Under the pieces are notes generated by a model that was given only the letters and a program-made list of their open reading frames with translations, searched no databases and was not told where the DNA came from. DNA of 64,000 bases. Origin: JABFRG01 sp046351415. Lineage in GTDB: Bacteria; Myxococcota_A; Polyangia; Polyangiales; Polyangiaceae. The DNA is taken from NCBI GenBank assembly GCA_046351415.1, contig JAXLYO010000009.1, positions 186,001 through 250,000 of the forward strand, given 5' to 3'. Every line of letters starts with the position of its first letter. Position 1 is the first letter of the stretch. Position numbers and translations under genes: made by a program. Positions 1 through 10,054 of the stretch are shown piece by piece.

Positions 1-40
1 TTCTCTGCACGCCTTGATCCAGGAGCGCCTTCACGGCACG

Positions 41-1063
41 ATGTCCTTTCGCATGCCCCGCAAACGAGACACTCCGCCCGAAGTCACGAGCAACGTGATC
101 CACGTGGCGTTCGGAGCTGGCGGTGGTCGACTGCGTACGGAAGATCTTCCGCCCGCTCCGCTTGCTCCCGATGCAGGAAGCACGGCGCTCGAGCCCACGC
201 TCGACCTCTACACGGCGCCAGAGGTGGCGAAGCTCCTCGGCGTTCCGACCCATCGTCTTCGGGCGCTCGACAAGGCGAACATCGTGAGTCCCTCGGGCTC
301 CCGCGGAGGCAAGCGCGCCTATACGTTCTCCGACCTCATCGCTCTTCGCGCCACGGCTGAGCTCTTGCGGCAGCAAATCCGCATGCGCGACGTCGCACGC
401 GCGATCTCCGCCCTGAAAAAGACCCTGCCTCGTGTCACGAGGCCGCTCCAAGAGCTGCGCATCGTCAGCGATGGCACGCGTGTCGTCGTGCGCGCCGAGG
501 AGGGGCCGTTCGAGCCACTCACCGGCCAAATGGTGCTCGACTTCCGCGTGGGCACGCTCGAGAGCGATGTCGTCCACGTTCTTCGCCCTGCCAGTGCCGA
601 CGCGCAAGCCCGCACGGCATACGACCTCTACGTGCGAGCAAGCGCACTCGACGAGAACCCCCTTCACTTCGACGAGGCAGAGGCGCTCTATCGCCGCGCC
701 ATCGAATTCGACCCTCGCCTTGCGATCGCTTACACCAACCTCGGCAACATTCGCTTCCGTCGGGGCGACGAGCGAGGTGCGGAAGACCTATACCTGACGG
801 CGCTCTCCATCGACGGACGCCAGCCCGAGGCTCACTACAACCTCGGCTATTTGTCCCTCGAAACAGGCAACTACGACCGCGCCGTCGACCACCTGACCCG
901 CGCCCTCGAGACCGACCCCAAGTTTGCCGACGCGCACTTCAACCTTGCGATGGCACACGAAGCGCTCGGCGATCGCACACGCGCCAAGCGCCATTGGAAG
1001 CGCTACCTCGAACTCGATCCCGAAGGTACATGGGCCGACGTGGCCCGAGAGCACCTCAAGTAG
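41..1063 (+). CDS. MerR-type HTH fused to TPR repeats, putative regulator
   Basis: A putative DNA-binding regulator. Counting from the TTG at 14, a MerR-like winged helix-turn-helix lies at about residues 64-135, with the sequence YTAPEVAKLLGVPTHRLRAL and a second helix around the RMRDVARAI stretch. A middle linker follows, then about four tetratricopeptide repeats from residue 200 to the C-terminus. MerR proteins normally carry an effector-binding or coiled-coil tail; here a protein-interaction TPR array replaces it. The start is uncertain: the frame is open to the window edge, TTG 14 and ATG 41 are both possible, and neither has a well-spaced ribosome site. The gene could therefore begin upstream of the window. 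Target and effector are unknown. Confidence 0.8.
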   Translation: MSFRMPRKRDTPPEVTSNVIHVAFGAGGGRLRTEDLPPAPLAPDAGSTALEPTLDLYTAPEVAKLLGVPTHRLRALDKANIVSPSGSRGGKRAYTFSDLIALRATAELLRQQIRMRDVARAISALKKTLPRVTRPLQELRIVSDGTRVVVRAEEGPFEPLTGQMVLDFRVGTLESDVVHVLRPASADAQARTAYDLYVRASALDENPLHFDEAEALYRRAIEFDPRLAIAYTNLGNIRFRRGDERGAEDLYLTALSIDGRQPEAHYNLGYLSLETGNYDRAVDHLTRALETDPKFADAHFNLAMAHEALGDRTRAKRHWKRYLELDPEGTWADVAREHLK

Positions 1064-1087
1064 CGGCTCGTAAGGGTCCGCGCCCCC

Positions 1088-1903
1088 TCAGAAGCGTCGA
1101 TGCGATAGACACGGTAGGCTCTGACGAACCTTGCGAAGGTACGCGAAGTCGAGCTCGGCCACGGCCAACCCCGGTCCCTCGCTTGCCTCCGCCAGCACGG
1201 CGCCCCACGGATCGACGATGAGACTCTTGCCGTATGTCTGACGGCCGCGCGGGTGCTTGCCGTGCTGTGCAGCAGCCAGGACGAAGACTTGATTCTCGAT
1301 GGCCCGAGCGCGCATGAGCACGTGCCAATGGTCTTTGCCGGTGGTGAGCGTGAACGCAGCGGGAACGGTCACGAGCTCTGCCCCTGCCGCGCCGAGCAGT
1401 CGGAAGTACTCCGGAAAGCGAAGGTCGTAGCATATGGACATGCCGACTCGGGTCCCTTCGAAGGGAACGACGACGGACAGAGCATCGCCGGCGTGGGTCG
1501 CACCGCTCTCGAGGGCTTTCGTTCCATCGGGGAGGTCGACGTCGAAGAGGTGGACCTTCCGATACTTGCCGGCGAGCTCGCCTTGCGGAGACACGAAGAG
1601 CGACGTGTTGAACGGACGCTTCGGGTCGGAAGAGCGCTCCGGCATTCCGCCCGCCACGATGGCGACCCCTGTTTCGCGTGCGAGCGCTTGGAGCCCCTTC
1701 GTGATCGGACCGGCCCCCTCGCCTTCGACCGCCTCTGCTACATCGAGCTTTGCGTCTTCCGTTTCGCCCATGAAGGCGAAGTTTTCCGGCAGGACGACGA
1801 GCCTAGCCCCACGCGCCTTCGCACGCTTCGTCAGCTCGGCGACCTGCGCCATGTTCTCTGCGACGTTCGCCTGGGAATTGAGCTGAACGACGGCGACGAT
1901 CAA
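1088..1903 (-). CDS. Carbon-nitrogen hydrolase (nitrilase superfamily, Nit1/Nit2-like amidase)
   Basis: A cytoplasmic amidase of the nitrilase superfamily. The Glu-Lys-Cys triad is visible: Glu40 in LVVLPENF, Lys116 in KYRKVHLFD and Cys158 in SICYDLRFPE. The length (271 aa) and the KVHLFD and CYDLRFPE signatures resemble the Nit1/Nit2 branch, whose members hydrolyse deaminated glutathione or omega-amides; the exact substrate here is inferred. It starts with TTG, preceded by a GGAGAG-type ribosome site about 8 bases upstream. The start lies 16 bases after the stop of the acyl-CoA synthetase on the same strand, so the two are probably cotranscribed. Confidence 0.9.
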   Translation of the reverse strand: MIVAVVQLNSQANVAENMAQVAELTKRAKARGARLVVLPENFAFMGETEDAKLDVAEAVEGEGAGPITKGLQALARETGVAIVAGGMPERSSDPKRPFNTSLFVSPQGELAGKYRKVHLFDVDLPDGTKALESGATHAGDALSVVVPFEGTRVGMSICYDLRFPEYFRLLGAAGAELVTVPAAFTLTTGKDHWHVLMRARAIENQVFVLAAAQHGKHPRGRQTYGKSLIVDPWGAVLAEASEGPGLAVAELDFAYLRKVRQSLPCLSHRRF

Positions 1904-1919
1904 AACGCTTCTCTCCGCT

Positions 1920-3716
<1,797 letters not shown>

Positions 3717-3764
3717 GCCCCAAAGATAGCGAATTTGTGCACCGGGGCTAACGGGAAAACGCCT

Positions 3765-4235
3765 CTATTTCTTCACCTCGATGAATCGCCCGCGAAGGAG
3801 GTCGCTTTCGCAGTTCTTCTTGGCGAATTCGACCGTAAAACCCGAGTCTTTCGAGGCTACGCCGTTGTAGTAACGCTTGATTTCGCCGTCCGCGAGCACG
3901 CAGCCCCCCACCGTGTTGTCGAGATTGCAGGCCGCTTCGGCGAACTTTCCCTTGAAGCCCTCACAGAGGGTCCGATGAATGGCGAGGTCGCTTTTCGTAT
4001 AGTCGACGCAGGTGCCATGGGCGGAGATCATGTCGCAGCTCTCGACGACCTTCGCCAGCGGGGGCGGTCCGGCTTCGACGACGCCCGCTTCTGCCGGCGC
4101 GTTCGTTTCCACGTTCTTCTTGCACGCGGAGACGGAAGCCAGCGTGGACGAGGCAAGGAGCACCACGGCAACCGTGGCCGAACCCCGCACGGCAAAACCA
4201 ACGAACACGCGAATAGAGGCCGCACTCTTGCTCAT
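3765..4235 (-). CDS. Putative lipoprotein, function unknown
   Basis: A 156-aa predicted lipoprotein. A hydrophobic segment at residues 18-37 ends in a lipobox-like VSAC with Cys38 as the likely lipidation site. A short Lys/Ala/Pro-containing linker follows, then a small domain with four further cysteines (in ESCDM, GTCVDY, TLCEG and AACNL) plus GGCVLADGE and KKNCESD, so disulphides are plausible. I do not recognise the family. It sits 48 bases upstream of the acyl-CoA synthetase on the same strand and is divergent from miaB, so it could lead that transcript. Confidence 0.75.
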   Translation of the reverse strand: MSKSAASIRVFVGFAVRGSATVAVVLLASSTLASVSACKKNVETNAPAEAGVVEAGPPPLAKVVESCDMISAHGTCVDYTKSDLAIHRTLCEGFKGKFAEAACNLDNTVGGCVLADGEIKRYYNGVASKDSGFTVEFAKKNCESDLLRGRFIEVKK

Positions 4236-4309
4236 GGCCGCATGCTACCACTCTCGCTTTCCAATGGCAGAAGAGAGAAGAGGCGGCTAGGTAGGGGCGA
4301 GCCCCCGCC

Positions 4310-5743
4310 ATGAGCCAGAACTATTACCTCCAGACGTTCGGATGCCAGATGAACGTGCACGACTCCGACCGGATGGCGGAACTCTTGGAGGGGCATGGCT
4401 GGTCGCAGGTGGAGCAGGCCGAAGAGGCGGACCTCATCGTCCTGAACACATGCAGCGTCCGCGAGAAGGCGGAGCACAAACTCCGCAGCGAGCTCGGCAA
4501 GCTCGCACCGCTGAAGAAGAAGAATCCGGACCTCGTCTTGGCCGTGACCGGCTGCGTCGCGCAGCAAGAAGGCGAGCGCCTCCTGTCGCGGACGCCGTTC
4601 CTCGATCTCGTGCTCGGTCCCGACAACCTCGTCGAGCTCCCGAAGCTCGTGATGGACCAGCGCGGTGGCAGCCCGCCCATGGCGCGTACGGTGTTCGATC
4701 ACGACGCTTCGCATTTTCTCGCGGCCAAACCCCGCGGAAACGGGAAGGTCCCGACGTCCGTCTACGTGACGACGATGAAGGGGTGCGACGAACGATGCTC
4801 CTTCTGCATCGTGCCCTACACGCGCGGGAGCGAGCGCTACCGGCCGGCAGACGACATCGTCGCGGAGATTCGCACGTGGGTCTCGGCGGGGGCACGCGAA
4901 GTGACGCTTCTCGGACAGACCGTCGACAGCTTCCAGGACCCTTCCCTTCCTCCGGCGACCCCCGGAAACCCGGACGAGAGCCAGTTCCCGCACCTCCTTC
5001 GCCGTATCGCTGCCGAAGTTCCCGACCTTCTTCGTCTTCGCTACACGAGTCCGCACCCGCGCCACCTCACGCCCTCGCTCATCGCTGTCCATGCCGAGCT
5101 GCCCATGCTGTCTCCCCACGTGCACATGCCCGTGCAATCTGGGAGTGATCGCATCTTGAAGCGAATGATTCGGCGGTACACACGTGCAGAATACATTCAG
5201 CGAGTGAAGGCACTCCAAGCGGCACGACCAGGACTCACGCTCTCGACCGACATGATCGTGGGGTTCCCCGGGGAAACGGAGGAAGACTTCCTCCAAACGC
5301 TTTCCTTGGTCGCGGAGGTCGGCTTCGTCTCGCTCTTCGGCTTCTCGTATTCGCCGAGGCCCTATACGCCGGCCCTCAAACTCCCCGACGACGTGCCGCG
5401 AGAGGTCAAAGCCGAACGCCTGGCGCGTCTGTTCGCCCTTGCCGAGGCCCAAGGCAAAGCGCACCTCCAGGCCCTCGTCGGCAAGCAAGTGCGCGTTTTG
5501 GTCGAAGGCCCGAGCAAGTCCGGGGCGAACCGCTTGCAAGGGCGCACCGAACGCCACGAAATCGTGCATCTGCCGGAACACCCGCAGTTCGACCTCGTGG
5601 GCCAAGAGCTTACGCTCACCGTCGACGAGGCCTTCAACCACTCTTTGCTCGCGTCCCTCCCCGCCTCGTTCGGAGACCTGGAAAAAGCTCTTCCGGCGAA
5701 ACTCTCTCTCTCGAAGGAGCCGCGACGACTCGCGGTGCTGTAG
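4310..5743 (+). CDS. miaB: tRNA-2-methylthio-N6-dimethylallyladenosine synthase MiaB
   Basis: A radical SAM methylthiotransferase that adds a methylthio group to i6A37 of tRNAs reading UNN codons. The UPF0004 domain carries the auxiliary-cluster cysteines Cys12 (TFGCQMN), Cys48 (NTCSVRE) and Cys82 (TGCVAQQ). The radical SAM motif CDERCSFC supplies Cys159, Cys163 and Cys166, followed by VPYTRG. A TRAM RNA-binding region covers about the last 75 residues. The length of 477 aa fits the family. The gamma-carbonic-anhydrase-like gene begins 7 bases after its stop, suggesting cotranscription. Confidence 0.96.
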   Translation: MSQNYYLQTFGCQMNVHDSDRMAELLEGHGWSQVEQAEEADLIVLNTCSVREKAEHKLRSELGKLAPLKKKNPDLVLAVTGCVAQQEGERLLSRTPFLDLVLGPDNLVELPKLVMDQRGGSPPMARTVFDHDASHFLAAKPRGNGKVPTSVYVTTMKGCDERCSFCIVPYTRGSERYRPADDIVAEIRTWVSAGAREVTLLGQTVDSFQDPSLPPATPGNPDESQFPHLLRRIAAEVPDLLRLRYTSPHPRHLTPSLIAVHAELPMLSPHVHMPVQSGSDRILKRMIRRYTRAEYIQRVKALQAARPGLTLSTDMIVGFPGETEEDFLQTLSLVAEVGFVSLFGFSYSPRPYTPALKLPDDVPREVKAERLARLFALAEAQGKAHLQALVGKQVRVLVEGPSKSGANRLQGRTERHEIVHLPEHPQFDLVGQELTLTVDEAFNHSLLASLPASFGDLEKALPAKLSLSKEPRRLAVL

Positions 5744-5750
5744 GCCCTCC

Positions 5751-6287
5751 ATGCCCCTCTACTCGTTCCAAGGCAAGACACCCAAACTCGGCAAGAACGT
5801 CTTCATCGCACCGAGTGCTCACGTCATCGGTGACGTCGAGATCGGCGACGACAGCAGCGTATGGTTCAGCGCGGTCATTCGCGGCGACATGTATCCGATT
5901 CGCATCGGCTCGCGCGTAAACGTGCAGGACGGGGCCGTCGTCCACGTCACGGGTGGTATCTCCGACACGGTGGTGGGCGACGACGTGACCATCGGGCACC
6001 TCGCCCTCGTACACGGATGTCACGTCGGAAAGCGCTGCCTCATCGGCATGGGGTCCATCATTCTCGACAACGCGAACATCGGCGACGAATGCATCATCGC
6101 GGCCGGTAGCCTCGTTCCGCCGCGCATGCAAATCCCGCACAAGAGCTTCGTCAAAGGAAGCCCGGCGAAGGTATTCCGCGAGACAACGGAGACCGATCTC
6201 ATGCAGGTCGACGGCGGCGTGCTCGCCTACCGCGAGTACGCGAAGATTTTCGCCAGTGGCGAAGTGAAGCTCATTCCGGGCACCTGA
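5751..6287 (+). CDS. Gamma-carbonic anhydrase-like hexapeptide-repeat protein
   Basis: A left-handed beta-helix protein of the gamma carbonic anhydrase/YrdA group, 178 aa. The putative metal ligands are His65 (VVHVTGG), His83 and His88 (IGHLALVHGC), spaced as in family members. Hexapeptide repeats of the [LIV]-G-x4 type run through residues 15-135, and the C-terminal helix usual in this group follows. I chose ATG 5751 because it lies 7 bases after the miaB stop and gives the normal N-terminus; the same frame is open further upstream inside miaB. Many such proteins lack proven anhydrase activity, so the enzymatic role is inferred. Confidence 0.92.
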   Translation: MPLYSFQGKTPKLGKNVFIAPSAHVIGDVEIGDDSSVWFSAVIRGDMYPIRIGSRVNVQDGAVVHVTGGISDTVVGDDVTIGHLALVHGCHVGKRCLIGMGSIILDNANIGDECIIAAGSLVPPRMQIPHKSFVKGSPAKVFRETTETDLMQVDGGVLAYREYAKIFASGEVKLIPGT

Positions 6288-6312
6288 GGCGCGCGCGACG
6301 TGGGCGCCTCGC

Positions 6313-7242
6313 TCACTTCGGCATGTGAGCGCGGAGAAACGGTTCGACGGCGGCGGCGAAGCGCTCGGGACAATCGACGTGCGCGAAATGCGACGCGTCA
6401 TTCATGCGAACGAACTCGGCCTTCGGGACGAGCGCGCGCAGGCGATCGCCGACCGCGGGCGGGACGACCGGGTCCTTGTCGGTGTAGACGAGGCACAGCG
6501 GAATGGGGAAGGGTGTCCGCTTGAGGGAGGCCTCGAAGCGCTTCATCTCGACGACGTCGAGCGCCTCCACGAGGTGCTTGTAGAAGCTTCGCCTTCCCTC
6601 TTTCGTCGAGAGAGGCGTGGCATATTCGCGGTGCTCCTCACGACTCTTCACGCTCTCGTCGTAGTAGTGGACGTTCGAATGCACCCACCGCAGCGGGTCC
6701 CGCGCGACGAGCTTCTCGACGATGTGGGCCGCTGGGAGAATCTTGCCCGCGATGGTGAGTGCGACCATGCGGCCCGTCCAGAGGCCAGGTGAATGCAGGT
6801 TCACGAGTGAGCTCATGGCGCCGGGGTCGATGAGGGCCGCGCGCATGCAAAGGTAGCCGCCCATCGAATTGCCGATCGTTTGGACGCCGCGCACACCGAG
6901 CCCCTCGATGATCGCGAGGATGCTCCGTGCAAGAGCGTCGGGGGTCAGCGGGCGATTGGGATGCGACGAGTGACCGGCGCCAGGCAAGTCCGGAACGAGA
7001 AGACGGCGCGTTTTGCCCCACGTCTCGAGCTGGTAGCGAAAGCTGTATCCTGCAGTCATCAACCCGTGCACGAGGAGAAGCGGGGGGCCCTCTCCGTATT
7101 CGCGCACGGAAATGCGCACATCGCCGAGAGCCTCCGTACGAATCGGCAAGTCGAACTGGCGCGCCTGGTTCCACAGGTGCGGCCGATTCGGCAGGTCGGG
7201 AACGTCTTCGTACGGGAGCTGCTTGAACGGAGTGGCACTCAT
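6313..7242 (-). CDS. Alpha/beta hydrolase
   Basis: A 309-aa alpha/beta-fold hydrolase. The oxyanion-hole motif LLLVHGLM is near residue 58. The nucleophile elbow GNSMGG places the catalytic Ser at residue 126. An Asp in YTDKDPVVPP and a His in NDASHFAHVD complete the triad. There is no signal peptide, so it is presumably cytosolic. It begins 8 bases after the RlpA-like lipoprotein stop on the same strand, indicating an operon. The substrate cannot be assigned; family members include esterases, haloperoxidase-like enzymes and C-C hydrolases. Confidence 0.9.
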   Translation of the reverse strand: MSATPFKQLPYEDVPDLPNRPHLWNQARQFDLPIRTEALGDVRISVREYGEGPPLLLVHGLMTAGYSFRYQLETWGKTRRLLVPDLPGAGHSSHPNRPLTPDALARSILAIIEGLGVRGVQTIGNSMGGYLCMRAALIDPGAMSSLVNLHSPGLWTGRMVALTIAGKILPAAHIVEKLVARDPLRWVHSNVHYYDESVKSREEHREYATPLSTKEGRRSFYKHLVEALDVVEMKRFEASLKRTPFPIPLCLVYTDKDPVVPPAVGDRLRALVPKAEFVRMNDASHFAHVDCPERFAAAVEPFLRAHMPK

Positions 7243-7250
7243 GGGCCGGC

Positions 7251-7799
7251 TCAGTCTGGCCCGGAAACGACCCGCAACTCAACTGTCGCGACACCATCTT
7301 TGATCATGTCGAGCGCTTGAGCTGCTTTCCGCGACAAGTCGATGATGCGCCTCGAATCGCCAAACGGCCCTCGGTCGTTGATGCGAACACGAATCGTACG
7401 AAGAGAGCCGCTCGTCCGGCGCACCTCGACCCACGTACCGAAGGGCAGCGTTCGATGGGCAGCCGTCAAGGCATCGGGGTCGAACCGCTCACCGCTCGCG
7501 GTCTTCTTCCCGGCGAATTGGGCGCCGTACCACGTGGCAAGGCCGCTGTCTTTCGCGGGCGAGCTTTCGGGGCGCGCATTCGAGGTGCCGCCGAGCCCCG
7601 CATGGTCGTGACTCGCAGAAGAGTCGCCGCGCGCGCGAAGCGACTCTGGAGGCGTCGTAGGGGCGAACGCCGGGTCTTTCCGGGGCGCGCACCCGACCGC
7701 GGGGCCAAGCAAGACAACGGAGAGCGCAAGGAGCGCTGGGGACTTGGGGAGCGAACGTGCTGCTTCTGGCCTGTTCGAGACTGTGCGCCCGCGTTCCAT
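7251..7799 (-). CDS. rlpA: RlpA-like septal ring lipoprotein (double-psi beta-barrel)
   Basis: A 182-aa outer-envelope lipoprotein. The hydrophobic stretch at residues 20-36 ends in a PAVGC lipobox (Cys37). After a low-complexity linker the double-psi beta-barrel occupies residues 87-182. It shows the RlpA signatures GLATWYG, SGERFDPDALTAAHRTLPFG and VRINDRGPF. RlpA proteins cleave or bind denuded glycan strands at septa. No C-terminal SPOR domain is present, which is common outside gamma-proteobacteria. It is the first gene of a two-gene minus-strand unit with the alpha/beta hydrolase, and its start region overlaps no gene on the other strand. Confidence 0.9.
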   Translation of the reverse strand: MERGRTVSNRPEAARSLPKSPALLALSVVLLGPAVGCAPRKDPAFAPTTPPESLRARGDSSASHDHAGLGGTSNARPESSPAKDSGLATWYGAQFAGKKTASGERFDPDALTAAHRTLPFGTWVEVRRTSGSLRTIRVRINDRGPFGDSRRIIDLSRKAAQALDMIKDGVATVELRVVSGPD

Positions 7800-7834
7800 C
7801 GAAGCCTGAGCCTAGCACGGGACGGAACGATGGC

Positions 7835-8293
7835 ATGCGTGGTAGCATCCGATTCGTGGAGCGTCTTCATGCCCTCTGGCTTCTTGCGATTGCCTTTCTG
7901 CAGTCGATCTTCGGCCGCCGCCGCGGCCTCGCCGAGTTCCACGAGAGCTACAAGGCTGACCGTCTCGCGCCTGTGACGGAAGAAGAACGAAACGTGCTCC
8001 CCCTGCTGAGCGGGTGCATCGCGTGTGGCCTCTGTGAGCTCGAGGCTGGCGTTCGCCCATCCGACGGAACGTACAGCGGTCCGATGGACCTCATGCTCGC
8101 GAGCTCCCGCAGCATGCCCGACTACGATGCCGCCGTGCTCTCGTTCGCGCACCTCTCGGACGAGCGTGCCCTCGCCGTCGAACGGATCTGCCCGGCGCGC
8201 GTCCCTGCACGACGCATCGCGGCCTTCGTACGCGCGAAAGCGCTTGCCGCTGGGCCCGAAACGCGGCCCGGAAAACCGGAACACGACGCGTAA
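7835..8293 (+). CDS. Small membrane-anchored protein with a single ferredoxin-type Fe-S ligand set
   Basis: A 152-aa protein with an N-terminal hydrophobic helix at residues 11-25 and a cytoplasmic-looking remainder. It contains CIACGLC (Cys61, Cys64, Cys67) and, 52 residues later, a lone CP (Cys119) in VERICPARVP. In HdrC/GlpC/SdhB-type two-cluster ferredoxin folds, the first three cysteines of one motif are completed by the last Cys-Pro of the other. This protein keeps exactly that set and lacks the second cluster's ligands. A single 4Fe-4S cluster is therefore inferred. ATG 7835 is chosen because upstream in-frame starts would run into rlpA on the other strand. The partner is unknown. Confidence 0.75.
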   Translation: MRGSIRFVERLHALWLLAIAFLQSIFGRRRGLAEFHESYKADRLAPVTEEERNVLPLLSGCIACGLCELEAGVRPSDGTYSGPMDLMLASSRSMPDYDAAVLSFAHLSDERALAVERICPARVPARRIAAFVRAKALAAGPETRPGKPEHDA

Positions 8294-8374
8294 CGCGGCG
8301 TAACAGTAGGACCGGAGACCGTAACAGCGAGAGCCCGAGTGTTACGCGAATCGTTACGCTTTTCGGGTGTTACG
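8289..8374. promoter_or_regulatory. Six GTTACG boxes in symmetric orientation, putative activator sites
   Basis: Three CGTAAC hexamers start at 8289, 8299 and 8320. Three reverse-complement GTTACG hexamers start at 8341, 8353 and 8369. The set is roughly symmetric about 8331, and the innermost pair forms a 7-bp stem (CGTAACA/TGTTACG). Relative to the predicted start of the -24/-12 promoter downstream, the boxes span about -160 to -75, which is where enhancer-binding proteins of sigma-54 promoters usually bind. The binding protein is not identified. Confidence 0.6.
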
Positions 8375-8422
8375 GCAGGAGTTCGCAGCCTGTTTTCCAT
8401 TACTTAGCGCCATCGACGGAGT

Positions 8423-8438
8423 TGGCATGCTCCGTGCT
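8423..8438 (+). promoter_or_regulatory. Putative sigma-54 (-24/-12) promoter for the sigma-factor gene
   Basis: The sequence TGGCATGCTCCGTGCT matches the consensus TGGCAyG-N4-TTGCw at nearly every position, including the invariant GG (8424-8425) and GC (8436-8437) twelve bases apart. The predicted transcript start is near 8449, giving a leader of about 39 bases before ATG 8488. No transcription data support it here. Confidence 0.5.
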
Positions 8439-8487
8439 CTTAGGGGTTTCGTACCGCGCTGAATGCGGTGCCTTTAGGAGCAAGAAC

Positions 8488-9138
8488 ATGAGCGCCCGAG
8501 ACAGCGGATTCTTCACGACGGAAGCGATGGAAGCGAACTACGGAACGGAGACGGAACTCGTCGCCGGCCTTCTCGCTGACGAACCGCTCGCCTGGCGCGC
8601 GTTCGAGAAGCGCTACGGTTCGCTCATCGAGCGCTGCATCGCCAAGATCCTTCGTCGCTTCAACCGCATCGTGTCGGAAGAGGACGTCGCCGAGGTTCGC
8701 GCCAATGTCTACCTCCAGCTCCTCTCCTCGGGCCGCAACAAGCTCCGCTCGTGGAGCCCCGACATGGGCAGCCGGCTCTCTACCTGGCTCGGCATGATCG
8801 CCATTCACGCGGCCTACGACCACCTTCGCTCCGTCCGCCGGGAACCGCACAAGGAAGACATCGCCGCCGCTTTCGAGCTCGCCTGCACCACGCCGGATCC
8901 GTACCAACAAACGGCCAGCCGCCAGAACCTCGACCGCACCCGCAAGGCAATCGAAGCGTTCAGCGACAAGGACCAAGTATTCGCAGCGCTCTACTTCGGT
9001 GAAGGCCTCGAACCCGAGGAGATCGCCGAGCAGATGAACATCAGCGTGAAGACCGTCTACACGAAGAAGCACAAGATCCAGGGGCGCCTCCTCGCCGCTT
9101 TCGAAGGCTTCGACGGCGCCGCGATGCACGCCGCCTGA
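8488..9138 (+). CDS. ECF-type RNA polymerase sigma factor
   Basis: A 216-aa sigma-70 family factor. Region 2 lies at about residues 30-115 and contains SEEDVAEVRANVYLQLL and SRLSTWLGMIAIHAAYDHLR. Region 4 lies at about 160-205 with PEEIAEQMNISVKTVYTKKH as the helix-turn-helix. Region 3 is absent, as in ECF factors. The start is fixed by AGGAG at 8476-8480, seven bases before ATG. No anti-sigma gene is adjacent. Downstream are two lipoproteins and an acyltransferase, hinting at envelope genes under its control, but this is inference. A sigma-54-like promoter with upstream boxes precedes it. Confidence 0.9.
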   Translation: MSARDSGFFTTEAMEANYGTETELVAGLLADEPLAWRAFEKRYGSLIERCIAKILRRFNRIVSEEDVAEVRANVYLQLLSSGRNKLRSWSPDMGSRLSTWLGMIAIHAAYDHLRSVRREPHKEDIAAAFELACTTPDPYQQTASRQNLDRTRKAIEAFSDKDQVFAALYFGEGLEPEEIAEQMNISVKTVYTKKHKIQGRLLAAFEGFDGAAMHAA

Positions 9139-9225
9139 AAAGCGAACGATTGCGCGCTTTACCCCGATAATCACACCACAATCCCTTGCGAGGTGGTCGT
9201 TCGTCTAGTACTCCGTAGAGGAGCT

Positions 9226-10050
9226 ATGGGCCCTACTTCTCCGAGAATTGGCGGTGTTACGGTTTGCCTTGCTGCGCTGGCGGTTTGCGCCGCTACGGCC
9301 TGCGCAGACGACCGTGATCAAGGAATGGGTGACCAACCCGCGAAGGTGAAACCCAACGCGCTCGGTTCCGGCCTGCGCCTTCGCGACATCGTTGACCCCG
9401 CCAGCAAGAAGCACCCGAAGAACGACGAAACCGTCTTCGTGACGGGCACCTCCATCGTCACCGTCGACAACTTCGACGAGACGGGCGATGGCAAAAGCCG
9501 CGGCACCATCTACATCCAAGACGCGAACTCCCACGCCCCCTACTCGGGCATCGGCCTGTATGCGCCTTCCTTCGTCCCCGCCGACCTCAAGGTTGCCCCT
9601 GGTGACGTCCTCGATTTTCTCGGTCCGTACCAGCAAAATGCGAGCATCGGCGCGGCGGTCTTCAACGAAGGCCAGTTTCTCGTGCAGCTCGCGCGCCCCA
9701 TCGGCACCTACCGTTTCGACGGTCCTCCTCCGGAACCGACCGAGATCGACGTGAACGACCTCGTCGACTACAACGTTGGCCGCAAGTGGGTCGGCATGCT
9801 CGTCACGGCCAAGAACGTGCAAATCCAAGCCGAGCCCTATTCCAAGGGCGGCCGGACCACGGCCTGCATCGGGGGGGCCTGTGAGTCCATCAAGTCGAAT
9901 CCTCCGCAGATTTCGAACGAGCTCTTCGATCTCCAGCAGAGCATGGTTCCCTACGGCAAGACGTTTGCTTCGGTAACCGGCGTGGTGACGTTCTTCTTCA
10001 GTCTGAAGATCGCACCGAGGTCCGCGGCTGATCTCGTCGAAGCGAAGTAG
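9226..10050 (+). CDS. Putative lipoprotein with OB-fold-like region
   Basis: A 274-aa protein with a signal sequence ending in ATAC, giving a lipidated Cys near residue 26. The body has LRLRDIVDP followed by VFVTGTSIVTVDNFDETGDG and IYIQDANSHAPYSGIGLYAP, a pattern of short strands and Gly turns that resembles OB-fold (DUF5689-like) secreted domains. A second strand-rich half ends in GVVTFFFSLKIAPRS. Function is unknown. ATG 9226 is supported by GAGGAG just upstream. The next gene starts 4 bases after its stop, so both are likely cotranscribed. Confidence 0.75.
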   Translation: MGPTSPRIGGVTVCLAALAVCAATACADDRDQGMGDQPAKVKPNALGSGLRLRDIVDPASKKHPKNDETVFVTGTSIVTVDNFDETGDGKSRGTIYIQDANSHAPYSGIGLYAPSFVPADLKVAPGDVLDFLGPYQQNASIGAAVFNEGQFLVQLARPIGTYRFDGPPPEPTEIDVNDLVDYNVGRKWVGMLVTAKNVQIQAEPYSKGGRTTACIGGACESIKSNPPQISNELFDLQQSMVPYGKTFASVTGVVTFFFSLKIAPRSAADLVEAK

Positions 10051-10054
10051 CGAG

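Noticed and set aside
9139..9160. Terminator after the sigma-factor gene (AAAGCG/CGCTTT)
   Set aside because: Six-base stem overlapping the stop codon, with only three T bases; unsupported.
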